A stretch of DNA of 64,000 nt from Roridomyces roridus (GCA_029378245.1 JARKIF010000008.1:2046001-2110000), one strand, 5' to 3'; numbered from the stretch's first letter, positions 34,298 to 45,154 are shown. The notes: a model not told the origin generated them from the letters alone. Made by a program: numbers and translations.

Positions 34298-34490
34298 ACA
34301 CGGCTCACGGACTTTCACTCCGCTCTACATACATACCCACCACTCAACAATACCCTCCCTAAAATGCCATTTGGCAGATTAATTCAAGGCTGATTTTGAT
34401 TCACGAATTGCGTCGAGAACCTGACATTATTCGTCATAAAGTAAGTAAAAAAGTCCGTGTCAACTACATTCTACGCAGCAAATCCTTCCG

Positions 34491-35202
34491 TCAGAGGAGA
34501 TAGTACGTCAGCAAAGGACTGATCAGCATGAACGCCGAAGCTGAAAGGGTCTGAGCAGAACTCGGCTTGGACTCTGTTGGCTGCGCGGGGGCGCTGCCGG
34601 TGGGCTGCGACGAACTACCGTTGGCCGGGGACGTGCTTCCGCTTGCTGGGGTTGCGCTGGCAGAGGCACTAGGGCCAGGCACGTCAAGAACGAGCTGGGT
34701 GACAGAAAGCGTGGCCGTCTGCGGCCCCTTTGCGCTGTCGTCCACCCCCGTGCAGACGGCACCACCGCTCTGCAGGTTGCAATCAAAGCCGGCGACGAGA
34801 GTGAGTCCTTGGGAGGTGAACGAGAGAGTATAATCTGCAACTGCCGGGTCTCCTCCGGCAACTAATGTTCCTGGATGATAGTGTACATTAGTATTGGGTG
34901 GGGAAGAGGATGTGGGTATGTACCGGTGATGAAGGCTGCGGTGCTTGAGCCTTCCATCTCGTCCTGCTTCAATGCATATGTAGTATGGCCGTTCGAGTCG
35001 ACGCCCACGACGGCAGCTTGGAGCGCGGTGGATTCGGCGTTGAAGAATTGGGGCACGGTGACTGTGACTAGCTCGGGGGCAGGTGCGGCCGCGACGACTG
35101 CAGAGCGCGAGTCAGCGTATCCAAATGTGAACAAAATAGAAAAACAAACGGACGCTTGGTAACAGCAGCCAATGCAATAAGGTTGAAAAGAGTCCCGACC
35201 AT
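34491..35202 (-). CDS. Array member B: GPI-anchored small secreted protein
   Basis: Model: 35202..35154, 35097..34924, 34870..34491; 200 residues, phases 1/1 as in every copy. A signal peptide (MVGTLFNLIALAAVTKLVAA) is split by a 56-nt intron. AAVVGVDSNGHTTYALKQ is the family motif, TLVAGGDPAVADYTLSF opens exon 3, and CX8C (CNLQSGGAVC) follows. A Ser/Pro/Ala-rich stalk ends in SAFMLISPLLTYYLL, a GPI-type tail. A TATA box lies 85 nt upstream. Function unknown. Confidence 0.8.
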
Positions 35203-35286
35203 CTTGTAAGAAGTAGAAAAGTAAAAGAAGTTGGCGAGGAGGGTTGTGTTGTGTTTTCCGGCCTCACTACTTTACAATCGAGGTGC

Positions 35287-35293
35287 TTATATA
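35287..35293 (-). promoter_or_regulatory. TATA box of array member B
   Basis: TATATAA on the minus strand, 85 nt before the start codon. The surrounding sequence (rc CTGCAAGGTATATAAG) is conserved upstream of members E and F. Confidence 0.5.
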
Positions 35294-35320
35294 CCTTGCA
35301 GCCGAAACACCCTTGCGCTT

Positions 35321-35339
35321 AGTTCAGCGCTCGCAGGAC
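35321..35339. repeat. Duplicated spacer block, copy 1
   Basis: AGTTCAGCGCTCGCAGGAC, followed by a conserved GCCTTGAGTTTGGCGAGACA. Present six times upstream of minus-strand array genes; this copy is 119 nt from the start of B. Confidence 0.7.
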
Positions 35340-36056
35340 TGCCTTGAGTTTGGCGAGACAGGGGCGCCGGGTAAGTTGTGATCGGCGCGGCTTGGCGTCA
35401 TTACTAAGGCTCTGCTTTGCAGTGCCGTCAACAGTGCTCATCACTCACCAGAGCCTACCAGAGCTTGCTCATTCCAGGTCCTTACAACAGGCCTCACCTC
35501 TATCCAGACGATCCAGCCTTTCTTTTGACAGCCCATGAAAAGGACTCTCCAAGAACTCCATTGCGCGGAGATATCAGGTCTTCCTTACAGTTGAATATTG
35601 AATCCCTCATGATATCGACAGCCATGAGAGGAGTTCTCAAAGAATATTACGGGGAGGTATCAATCGGGATGAAGGCGACGCCGACGCCCTCAAGAAATCC
35701 TCAAACAAACTCGGTTCTGCTTCGATCGATGTCTATTGTGTTGGCTGGGGCCGGTGGTTGAGACTCCAAGGATGGCATCCCGAGATCGGCGCAATTACCA
35801 AGTGTAAGCGAGGACGAATCGATGTGAGTCAGACCAGGATAATCACCTCTGCAGCACCCATATGCTCTCAAGGGGGAGCGGCCAGTGCTCACAGCCCTAG
35901 CCCCACTCTTGAGGCTGTGAATAACGAATCGCTTTCGGGAGGCAGATAGGGAACGGCCGCTGGGTTGGAGGCAGTACCACGACCGCTGGAACTGTGGTAG
36001 GAGTACAGTCACCTCATTTCATTGCGCCAAGTCTCAAAAAAAACGACAGTCGACAG
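35340..36056. other. Duplicated spacer upstream of member B
   Basis: No gene. Segments recur upstream of C, D and E, for example the stretch around 35770-35950 (rc) resembling 38580-38720, 44650-44740 and 46745-46830. Confidence 0.5.
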
Positions 36057-36253
36057 TAGAGTGTATTGGATGTCGACGAAAAGTGGAAATTCTGTCAAGT
36101 GAAATCCTTGACAGATTTAAGCGAATCTTGCAGGATTGATCCCACTGGAGCCCACTGGGCGCGTCCCATCAGCCCAGCTTCTCGTGAGATTCGCTCCACT
36201 TTTAAGCGAAATCTCGCTTAAATCCACTTTCTGTCGACATCCAATACGCTCTA
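36057..36253. mobile_element. MITE-like element 1 (about 197 bp, TA target)
   Basis: The ends are inverted repeats of about 30 bp: left TAGAGTGTATTGGATGTCGA, right reverse complement TAGAGCGTATTGGATGTCGA, continuing to AAAGTGGA. TA at both tips could be the target duplication. Inside are further inverted words (TTAAGCGAATCT / TTAAGCGAAATC). It has no coding capacity. The paralogous spacer near 46925-46945 (ACGACAGTCGACAACGAACT) lacks the element, which acts as an empty site. Confidence 0.7.
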
Positions 36254-36496
36254 GTCAACTGCTACTCGAGCAAGCTCAGAATACCAATTAGGTCGGTGAG
36301 ACTTTCGCTGAAGGAGTTCCCCCACTCAAAAGATAAAATTGCTCACCAAGGTGCAAAATTGAAATCATGGCTCGTCCTCAAACCCATACTAGCAGATGAT
36401 ACACCAACAGCGGATCCACCGATCAGTATTCCCGCCGACGGACCGTCCTATATATAGGGTCGCAACAACTGGCAGTTTTTTCACTGTAACCTGGCC

Positions 36497-36890
36497 ATGA
36501 CCCGAGTCCTCGCTCTCTCGTTTGTGGCTCTCAGCCTCCAATGTCCGTCCGTTTTCCCTGTTTTTGTCCGACGCGCTCACTTAACACCCCTTTTTAGACG
36601 TCGTGGCTCACTGTGCCTTTTGCCGATGAGCAGCCTCTAAGCGCGGACGTTCTCGGTATCGATACTACGCTGGACCGCACGACGTAGGCGCTGCATCACG
36701 GATCGCCTACTGGGACGTTCGCCGAGGGTGAGGTCTTTTCCTGGGACAGGTATGTAACGCGTTCTTATGAGTACCTCTCATCCCTCGCGTTCCAGCCAGA
36801 ATATGTTTCCTTCACGTAGGTTCTCGCGGATCCGGACAACCAGGTCACCCACACCGCGGGCGGGGAGTGTTCCATTCAAGACGTCTCACT
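36497..36890 (+). pseudogene. Array pseudogene P1 (plus type)
   Basis: Close relative of member A: ATG at 36497 and a signal peptide exon nearly identical to A, then exon 2 with LSADVLGIDTTLDRTT. The conserved Trp codon is TAG at 36685-36687, and a second TAG at 36817-36819 replaces a Tyr codon. Part of exon 2 is deleted and homology stops after the first cysteine, so the stalk and GPI tail are missing. It converges with member C, as A does with B. Confidence 0.8.
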
Positions 36891-37052
36891 CAAACCTGCT
36901 GCATATCCAACCACGTTCGCTAAACTTTGCCATTTAGCAGATTAAATAAATGAAGGCTGATATTTGATTCGTGAATTGCGTCGAGAACCTCGTATCGTAA
37001 GTGAAAAAAGTACGTCCCAACTACATTCTACGCTACGCAACAAGTCCGTCCA

Positions 37053-37838
37053 TCAGAGGAGATAATACGCCAGCAAAGGACTGATCAGCATGAACGCCGA
37101 AGCTGAAAGGGTCTGAGCCGAACTCGGCTTGGACCCAGTTGGCTGTGTGGGGGAGACTCCGTTGCCGGTGGGCTGCGACGAGTTACCGTTGACCGGGGAC
37201 GAGCTACCGTTGGTCGGTGACGCGCTGCCACTGGCTGGGGTTGCGCTGCCACTGACTGGGTTCACGCTACCACTGATTGGGGTCGCGCTTGCAGGGGCAG
37301 CAGTGCCAGTCACGTCGAGAACGAGCTGGGTGACGGAAAGCGCGGCCGTCTGCGGCCCCTGTCCACCGGCGGCCACCCCCGAGCAGACGGCACCATCGCT
37401 CTGCAGACCGCAATCAAAGCCAGCGAGGACAGTGACTGCTTGGGAGGTGAACGAGATAGTATAGTCTGCAACTGCCGGATCTCCTCCGGCCACTAATGTT
37501 CCTGGATGATAATATTGGGGGGGTGGAAGACTCAAGAGGATGTGGGTATGTACCGGTGACGAAGGCCAAGGTGCTTGAGCTCTCGACCTGGTCCTGCTTT
37601 AATGCGTATGTAGTATGTCCTTCGGAGTCGACGCCCACGACGGCAGCTTGGACCGCGGTGGATAATGATTCGGGCTCGAAGAATGGGGGCACGGTGACTG
37701 TGACTAGCTCCGGGGCAGGTGCGCCTGCGACGACTATATGCAGCGCGAGTCAGCGTATCCAAATGTGAACGAGAGAAAATTAAACGGACGCTTGGTAGCA
37801 GCAGCCAATGCTAGAAGGTTGAAAAAAGTCCCGACCAT
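37053..37838 (-). CDS. Array member C: GPI-anchored small secreted protein
   Basis: Model: 37838..37790, 37733..37554, 37501..37053; 225 residues, the longest copy. A signal peptide (MVGTFFNLLALAAATKLVAG), AAVVGVDSEGHTTYALKQ and CX8C (CGLQSDGAVC) are present. The stalk is enlarged by tandem repeats of about six residues (variants of SGSATPA / NGSSSP), followed by the GPI-type end SAFMLISPLLAYYLL. Function unknown. Confidence 0.8.
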
Positions 37839-38795
37839 CGTGTTGAAAATTGAAAGAAAGAACTTGGACAGGAGGGTTTTGTTGTGTTCTCCGGCTTTAC
37901 TCTCCTGCCCCCATGTTCTTATACACCTTACAGCCGAATTCGAAGCGTCCAGTGCTGGGTATCAAGCCAAATCGGCCATGTATGGAGCTCCGCCGCGCAG
38001 GGGCGCCAATGTACCAAACTACGGCCCGTATGATATATTTAACGCCGCAGGCCAAAACTCTTTGGAGTGTAATCCACATAATACCTGTATTATGTATCAA
38101 AGGCATCGAACTTCAAAGTTCAACCATCCACGGACTTCCGAGTACCGAACTTCGGGACTCTTCATACGAAATACTTGCTCGAGGAGATTCATCGTTGCAC
38201 TCAGTTCAGCGCTCGGAGGACCGCCTTGAGTTTGGCGAGACAGGGATTTCTGCCTTTTCGGGCTCTTCAGGAAGCACAACGAACACTGATTGTAGGTAAG
38301 TATCACAACGGCAACTGCCAAAACCCGCCCGTATCCCGCCCAGGGAATATAACTCTGCTCCGCAGTTGGGCAGTGGGGAGTGTTCACATGCTGCAGAAGA
38401 AATGAGGGCTCTCGAAGATTGACAACATTGCGGGCTGCCGGGGAGATATCAACGCGCTTAAAGAAACCCTCGAACAAACTCGGCCGACTTCAGGCGCCGG
38501 CTGTTTTTGTTTACATTCTACTCAAGTATGTCAGGCCACTACTCGGTCGCCAGTGAGGCTGGGGCTGTGGGTACTGGTCACTGAGAGTGCCGCCGGCCCA
38601 CACATTCTATTTTTGCGCGTCAATTCGTCCTCGCTGATACTGCGCCGATGTCGGGATGCCATCTTTCGACCACCCTTAGGGCTGTGAATACCGAATCGCT
38701 TTCGGGAGGCAGCTGGGGACGGCCGGTTGAGACCGCAGTGGCATACCACGACCACTAGATCTGTGGTAGGACTCACGACAGCAAGGCCGACTCGG
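37839..38795. other. Duplicated spacer upstream of member C
   Basis: No gene. It closely matches the spacers upstream of D and E over several hundred bases, including a segment near 38040-38160 (ATACCTGTATTATGTATCAAAGG) also found near 43970 and 46240. Confidence 0.55.
38203..38221. repeat. Duplicated spacer block, copy 2
   Basis: AGTTCAGCGCTCGGAGGAC, 365 nt upstream of the start of C, with the same downstream context as the other copies. Confidence 0.7.
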
Positions 38796-38803
38796 AAGTA
38801 TTC

Positions 38804-38960
38804 CACCTAAGGAAGCTACGTTCGCGTACCTTCGGGACCCAGTAGGTAGCTTAAATTGTTGACATGAAGTGTACCTAATAGGCTGTGTCTACAACCAAGG
38901 GCGGATCAATTATGCCCAATCGGGAAGCTTCTCCTGCCACGACACCACCACCATCTACGA
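38804..38960 (+). repeat. Left terminal inverted repeat of the hAT-like element
   Basis: Pairs with 41505-41663 reversed. Shared words include GGATCAATTATGCC, TAGCTTAAA and GGAAGCT, with scattered substitutions, so the copy is not recent. Confidence 0.75.
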
Positions 38961-41504
38961 CGCCAGACACGCCGCCGCCAATCCATGCCCCGGCGCGCGA
39001 TGTCAATGCTTGTAGCACCCCGTATACTGCTTCTCAAGCATCCTCAAGCCCGCTAAAGCATCTCCGACGCTGGCCTCTTCCTCCACCCGCACCCCGTTCG
39101 GGCTACCTTGCACGCCGCCTCCATATCCCGACCTCGAAGGCATCTCTACGACTCTGGTGCTTCCGTTGAATACTATGCTATTGATGTACAACAGGCCCGA
39201 CCTACGGCACCTCCGCCACCTGCGTTCCTCGTTGCACCCGCACCCCATTTAGGCCGCCTTGCACGCCTGCTCCTTCGGACGATACGGAGGACACAGGACA
39301 CACACGTGCGCCAGATCGTATTTACCACCACTGCTGTCAAATCGCATCCCACCGCGCTGCTGATGCAGCACCGTTGCCCACGCCGCAGCCGACAGCAGCC
39401 AGAGTATCACCCGGACCTCAAGGACGAGAGTGTCTGCGTCTGCTCAGCGTCGGCGACTCGGCGTTGTCCCCTGCGCACCTACGACCTCCGCCTACCGCCT
39501 CCGACCTTCACCTTCACCTGCAACGGCACTGCGCCACGACAAGGCTTTCGTCTTTCCGCCAGCAAATATTCCCGCCGTCACCACTCTGCCTCGCCCACAC
39601 CCGATTCCGCATGGAATCTCTCTACTTCTGCCCACCTACCTTCGTCACCACATGCGCCATGCCCCAATGGAGCTGACAACGCCCCTGGGGAGGTAGCGGC
39701 AGGTCAGGTCATGTTTTCTGTGATTTGCTCAATCGGTTGATCACGCCGCGTGGATGCTCGCACATCTAGTTGATTGCACTCGTATGTACATTGTCCTTAT
39801 CTACCATACACAATACCATCCCCTCTCCTCATCTATCTCTTCTCCCTCCTCTCCTCTACCTGCTGTCTTGAAGCTCAGTGGTAAGTCGTACCGGAGCCAC
39901 GGGAATGAAATGTGAAAAAACACGGAGGTGGTCGTGGACTCGTCGTTAATGCCTGGGCGGCCACGGGGCTCTAGCCTGTGAGTAAGGGAGCAGCATAGAT
40001 GCAGGCAGTGTCCAACGGAATTCCCGAATGCAGAGGGAGCGGTGGGTTGGCGCGTTTGCGAAACTACGCATATTCTTCCATTTCCTCGTCTGCGGTCAAG
40101 AAATAAAACCGAGCGTCAGGGGAAGCGTTCCAGGACTTCAAATAACATCTACAACAGTGCTGACGAATACTGAGTGAAGGGGAAATTCATTGCTCGACAT
40201 TCGATAAGTTGGCTGCAACTGAAGTACGAAAGCATATGGGAAGTACTCCGTCTTTCGAGCGAAACGGTGTTCCTGTATTGAATCACCCTGGAAAAATGAG
40301 ACGAAAATTAATTCGGGTGCGGCAGACCCCCTGAGTAAATTCCCGAGCTTCAAAAGAGTGAATCTGAGATGAAATGTGTCCTAGAGAAAAATAATGGTAG
40401 GGAACGATCTTTATTCGGTATCCGATTGGCTGGCCGGACATTACTCAATGGAAGTGCCGATGCAACGGAGGTGGAGGAGGTGGCCATGTTCTCAGAGATT
40501 CCATTCTATCCAGGCTTATACAGCTTATACACAGAAGAGATAGTATCACTCGATGTTCTAAGCCTGGAATGAGGAGAACGAGAATGAGAGAGATATGGAG
40601 GGAGATATATTCATTGGGGTGCGGAGGTGCCGTAGGTGGTACAAGCCGAGGATAGAAACTAAGAAAGAATGCATCGTCGGACGGCCTACCTTCACAAAAC
40701 TCGACTCCCGACGTCCCATAATTGACCCCTCCTTCCTCACCTCCCAACGTCCCACGTACCCCCGCTATTATACCACCTCCTTCACCTCCGGCTCTCCTTC
40801 ACCTTCGCGTTCGGATCTCCTCGCCCTCCCCTCCCGGCGAGGGTGCCGTGGAAAATTGCCTCCGAGCCACGCAGACACGCCCATCCGGGAGCTCGAGGTG
40901 ACACACTTGGACGCGCCTTCAGTACTGAGCTCCCCAGAGGTACCTCCATGCATAGTGTTGAGTATCTGCGGCTGTTCAGAGTTGGAGACGTATGTAAAAG
41001 ACTGTCACGTACCGAGGGGTAGTAGGAAACGGACGTGGGTAGTGATACCAGCCGGGGGGAGCCCACCATATTAGCGCAGGTTCGCAGTACGTTGAAGGCG
41101 TCGTATTCCGTCGATAAGTCCCTTGTATTCAAGACGTTTTCGAGGCAGGATTGCGGGGGTGGCCGGAAGGGGTGCAGGTAAAAGGAATGGAGCTGGAGCT
41201 GGAGGGGTGCCGTAGGTCACGGCTGTGGTAGTCCGAGAAGGCGTCGCAGACAAAGAGAACACTTTATTGAATACCTCTTTGAGGTCAGAAAGGAATGCGG
41301 AGGAGGCGTGCGAGGCAGCCCCAAGGGGGGCTGGTGGAGCGGCTGAGCCTGAGGAACGGAGGTGGCAATGTTAACGGAGATCTTCCAGCAGGCTTCAGGG
41401 TGTCTGAGAAGGCGAGAGGGTCCGTCGATGATGTGCTAGAAGTAGGGGAATAGCACCCCTGGACGTGGATTGCCAACGGCGTGCCAGAGCGCTTGACGAT
41501 GGAC

Positions 41505-41663
41505 CAATGGTGGTGGGAGGAAGCAGGATGAGCTTCCCAATCTGGCATAATTGATCCGTCGCTCTTCGGAGGTCGTAGCCAGGGCCTGTTAGGTATGCTT
41601 CGTGTCAACATTTTAAGCTACCTTACGGGTCCGCCGAGGACGGAAACGTAGCTTCCTTAGGTG
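41505..41663 (-). repeat. Right terminal inverted repeat of the hAT-like element
   Basis: Reverse complement of the left end. It begins exactly next to the second AAGTATTC target copy. Confidence 0.75.
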
Positions 41664-41700
41664 AAGTATTCTGAGTACTGAATGCCCGCTGATGAATGTA

Positions 41701-41720
41701 TCAACCGTGGGAATGGTTGA
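41701..41720. repeat. 20-bp palindromic motif, copy 1
   Basis: TCAACCGTGGGAATGGTTGA: arms TCAACC/GGTTGA around an 8-nt centre. Four copies in the array, each on the 3' side of a G/H-type gene or relic. Confidence 0.7.
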
Positions 41721-41818
41721 ATGATGATTTGATCGTGCTCAAACTCCTTCTCAATCGCACAACAAATTACTCTGGCGCTCCAAATATATATAAAATGGAT
41801 TCTCAAGCCCCTCCGACT

Positions 41819-41905
41819 CTCATCCCTTCGAATTTAAGCAAGTGATACAGGAACAGAGGACCAACAAGCATGCAAACACTGCTGCCTCTCAATCCCCGTC
41901 TCACC
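41819..41905 (-). pseudogene. Relic P3: 3' end of a G/H-type array gene
   Basis: CATCCCTTC...GAGGACCAACAAGCATG...AAACACTGCTGC matches the last codons and 3' flank of members G (49130-49185) and H (50418-50490). No further coding sequence remains. Confidence 0.6.
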
Positions 41906-42004
41906 TACACATTTGAATGGATTTCAGATACCCCAGCATGTTTCGTTTTGAATTCTAATGCAATCTGCCGATTCAAAATTTCTATCGGACTCGTATTGCA
42001 GCTG

Positions 42005-42283
42005 CTATACAAGGTCATACATCGTTCTATCTGGTTCCGATGCATGATGCGACAAGTACTGCGTGACATCAACCAGACCTGATTTCGCGGGAGACGACAG
42101 ACGCACCTTTACGCCTCCGAACCTCCCTTCCTGCCATTCCCAGTCCAAATCCCACTGCGCGATGCTGCCCTCGATCCAGCTATGCCGGCCTGCGTCGGAT
42201 ACCTCGCAAGCTGCTGGGAGGGCGCGGATCCAGCAGTACGTTCTACGGCGGCCCGCAGCTAACAGATGAAGGTAGCTGAGCAA
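42005..42283 (-). other. Orphan 92-codon frame, possible gene fragment
   Basis: A minus-strand frame with protein-like composition (WIRALPAACEVSDAGRHSW, QWDLDWEWQEGRFGGV) and no relation to the array family. It has no obvious start context or partner exons. It may be a captured fragment of a gene; family not recognised. Confidence 0.3.
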
Positions 42284-42794
42284 TGAGAAGCGGATGGTGG
42301 AAACGCCGTTGCATCAGTTCACGCCCGGCATTCGGTCCCAGTCACAGAGGGTGCCCCACTCAGACTCGAGCAGCCGCCAGGCTCTAATCTAGATCCGGGG
42401 GCTGGGGGTACGTTGAGTGAGACAACAAGAGTGGTCGTATAGAATCACCAGAGGGCGAGAAGTACGTTGGCGGTGTCGGCGTTGTCGGCGTCTTCGGATG
42501 CGCGGTGCCACATTACAGCAGAAGAAGACTCGGATGCTAACATGCGTCAACAAACTTCCCTTTCGGAAGGGCGGCCATTACAAATAATGTGCACGGACCC
42601 GCAACGACAACTTGCGAGCAACCGAGGACAACGCCATCGACGGTGAGCAACGACCGTGGATGTTGACTGGCTGAGAAAGGAACTGCCTCTATGCATAATC
42701 GCCAGCCATTTCAATGAGAGTAAACGATGCATTGCGATAAACATTCTAATTATTGGAGGCCACGATGCATCGCTCCCACAGTACCTGGTGGCCA

Positions 42795-42976
42795 TCCGCG
42801 TTTCGGTGGTCTGAAAGGACGATTTTGTCCCATTCAAGTACGCCCTCGGACTTTGAATCCCCATTGCTACTTCTCAACGGCCTTTCTTTCCAGATTTGCT
42901 CCAGATTATTTAACCCTCGTCCAAACCCCACGGGTACTCTTACACACACCATGAGCTCGCGTCCATCATCTCATAT
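42795..42976 (+). repeat. Truncated copy 1 of the CDC4 promoter and first codons
   Basis: Matches 51899-52060: ATCCGCGTTT, TTTGTCCCATT, GCTACTTCTCAACGGCC, TATTTAACCCTCG, CTCTTACACACACCATGA. The copied start reads ATG AGC TCG CGT CCA (source ATG ACC TCG CGT CCA), then switches at once to the 3' flank of an array gene. Confidence 0.75.
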
Positions 42977-43029
42977 CGTAAGTGAAAAAAAGTACGTCCC
43001 AACTACATTCTACCCAGCAAATTCGTCCG

Positions 43030-43727
43030 TCAGAGGAGATAATACGCCAGCAAAGGACTGATCAACATGAACGCCCAAGCTGAGAGGGTTTGAGCTGAAC
43101 TCGGCTTGGACCTAGTTGGCTGCGCGGGGGCATTGCCAGTGGCCTGCGAAGAGCCACCGTTGGCCGGCGTCGCGTTGCCACTGGCTGGGGTCGCGTTGGC
43201 AGGGGCACCAGTGCCAGTCACGTCGAGAACGAGCTGGGTGACGGCCGTGCTCGAATCGCCGTCGTTCAAGCCCGGGCAGGCGATGCCACCGCTCTGCAGG
43301 CCACAATCAAAGCCGGCGAGGGCAGTGATTCCTTGGGAGGTGAACGAGAGAGTATAGTCTGCAACTGCCGGGTCTCCTCCGGCAACTAATGTTCCTGGAT
43401 GACAGTTTTAGCACTGGTAGGTGGAAGAGGATGTGGGTAGTATGCACCGGTGATGAAAGCTAGGGTGCTTGAACCTTCGACCTCGTCCTGCTTCAATGCG
43501 TATGTAGTATGGCCTTGGGAATCGACGCCCACGACGGCAGCTTGGAGCGCGGTGGATTGTGGGTCGAAGAATGGGGGCACGGTGACTGTCACTAGCTCGG
43601 GGGCAGGTGCGGCCGCGACGACTGCAGAGTGCGAGTTAGCGTATCCCGTTGTGAAGCAGAGAGAGAACGGACGCTTTAAGTTGGCAGCAGCAGCCAATGC
43701 AAGCAGGTTGAAAAAAGTCCCCACCAT
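43030..43727 (-). CDS. Array member D: GPI-anchored small secreted protein
   Basis: Model: 43727..43673, 43621..43448, 43394..43030; 197 residues. The signal peptide is two codons longer than in the other copies (ANLK). AAVVGVDSQGHTTYALKQ and CX8C (CGLQSGGIAC) are present; the stalk is short, with the end SAWAFMLISPLLAYYLL. The donor of intron 2 is GTGCAT instead of GTACAT in the paralogs. Function unknown. Confidence 0.8.
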
Positions 43728-44078
43728 CTTGTAAGAAGTTGAAAGTTGAAAGAAAGAAGTTGGGGAGGAGGGTTTGTGTTGTGTTTTCCGGCTTTACTCT
43801 CCTGCCCCCGATGTTCTTGTCTACTTTGCAGCCGAATTCGAAGCGTCTAGTGCTGGGTATCATGTACTTATGGAACTCCGCCGCGGCGCCAATGTACCAA
43901 AATACGGGCCCGTATGATATATTCAATACGCACGCCGCAAGCCAACACTGGAGTATAATCCACATAATACCTGTATTATGTATCAAAGGTATCAAACTTC
44001 AATGTTGGACTTCCGAGTACCGGACTCTTCATCCGAAATGCTGCAGAACCTTTTTAGAGCAGCTTCATCGTTGCGCTC

Positions 44079-44097
44079 AGTTCAGCGCTCGGAGGAC
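44079..44097. repeat. Duplicated spacer block, copy 3
   Basis: AGTTCAGCGCTCGGAGGAC, 352 nt upstream of the start of D. Confidence 0.7.
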
Positions 44098-44295
44098 CGC
44101 CTTGAGTATGGCGAGACAGGGATTTCTGCCTTTTCGGGCTCTTTAAGCACAACGAACATGTATTGTAGGTAAGTATCACAACGACAACTGCCAAAACCCG
44201 CCCGTATCCCGCCCAGGGAATATAACTCCTAGGTGTGGACCGTTCACATACGAAATGTTGCAGAACTTTGTTAGAGGAGATTCATCGTTACACTC

Positions 44296-44314
44296 AGTTC
44301 AGCGCTCGGAGGAC
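44296..44314. repeat. Duplicated spacer block, copy 4
   Basis: Second copy in the same spacer, 217 nt from copy 3. About 200 bp of flanking sequence is duplicated with it, a local tandem duplication. Confidence 0.7.
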
Positions 44315-44980
44315 CGCCTGGAGTTTGCCGAGACAGGGATTCGTGCCCTCCCGGACTCTTCAAGCACAGCGAAGTTGAATATTGATTGTAAGTATTACAA
44401 CGGCAGCTGCCGAATCCCGCCCGAATCCCGCCCAGGCAATATAACTCTGCTCTGAGGGCTCTTGATCAAAGATTGACACCATTGCGGGCCGCCGAGGAGA
44501 TATCAATGCGCCTCAAGAAACCCTCAAACAAACTCGTCCGATCTGTTTTTGTCTACATTCTATGTCAGGCCACTAATCGGCCGCCAGTGGGGTTGGTGCT
44601 GTGGCCACTGGTCACTCAGAGCGCGCCATTTGACTTTTACGCGTCAATTCGTCCTCGCTGATACTGCGCCGATGTCGGGATGCCATCTTTCGACCACCCT
44701 TGGGGTTGGGAATACCGAATCGCTTTCGGGAGCTAACTGGGGGACGGTCGCTTGGTATAGATTCAGAAGGCAATGGCGTGCCACGACCGCTGGATCTGTG
44801 GTAGGAGTTACAGTGACCGCCGACCGGCGCGACGTCAGAAGAACTGAATTACTGGCTTGCACGAATCGAGGGGTTATCAAGTGACTGGGTGGTCACCGAC
44901 GTGGGGACGACAGCGAAGCCGGCTCGCAAGTATTGGGGTTGCGACTGATTCAGAGTACTAAATGCCTGCTGATGAATGTA

Positions 44981-45000
44981 TCAACCGTGGGAATGGTTGA
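44981..45000. repeat. 20-bp palindromic motif, copy 2
   Basis: TCAACCGTGGGAATGGTTGA, identical to copies 1 and 4. Confidence 0.7.
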
Positions 45001-45063
45001 ATGATGGTTTGATCACTCCTTCTCAATCGCGCAACTTGAACAAATTACTCTGATGTGGTAAGT

Positions 45064-45153
45064 ATAAAACACTGCTGCGTCCCAAAACCCTGGGTTCGCC
45101 ATTCGGCTTGGTGCATTTGAAGCAGCCTGGGACTGTTCAGTCGCGGATTGAGC
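45064..45153 (-). pseudogene. Relic P4: 3' end of a G/H-type array gene
   Basis: AAAACACTGCTGCGTCCCAA, AACCCTGGGTTCGCC and ATTCGGCTTGGTG match the C-terminal coding region of members G and H (NGEPRVLARSSVF region). The rest of the gene is absent; the CDC4 promoter copy follows. Confidence 0.7.
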
Positions 45154-45154
45154 C

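Larger units (their letters stand above)
38804..41663. mobile_element. hAT-like non-autonomous DNA element, 2.86 kb
   Basis: The two ends are inverted copies: left CACCTAAGGAAGCTACGTTC, right reverse complement CACCTAAGGAAGCTACGTTT, with alignable homology for at least 150 bp and weaker similarity to about 350 bp inward. It is flanked by a perfect 8-bp direct repeat AAGTATTC at 38796-38803 and 41664-41671. An 8-bp target duplication and CA...TG ends are hAT-superfamily features. The interior holds a 210-codon Pro/Arg-rich frame (39108-39740) that does not resemble a transposase. The paralogous spacer at 44928-44945 has one AAGTATT and no insertion, giving an empty site. Confidence 0.8.
43728..45063. 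other. Duplicated spacer upstream of member D
   Basis: No gene. It carries two tandem copies of the AGTTCAGCG block, the region matching 38580-38720, the empty site of the hAT-like element (44928-44945) and a palindromic motif. Confidence 0.55.

Noticed and set aside
39108..39740. 210-codon frame inside the hAT-like element as a transposase
   Set aside because: Pro/Arg/Ser-rich without any RNase H-like or zinc-finger motif; more likely non-coding element interior.
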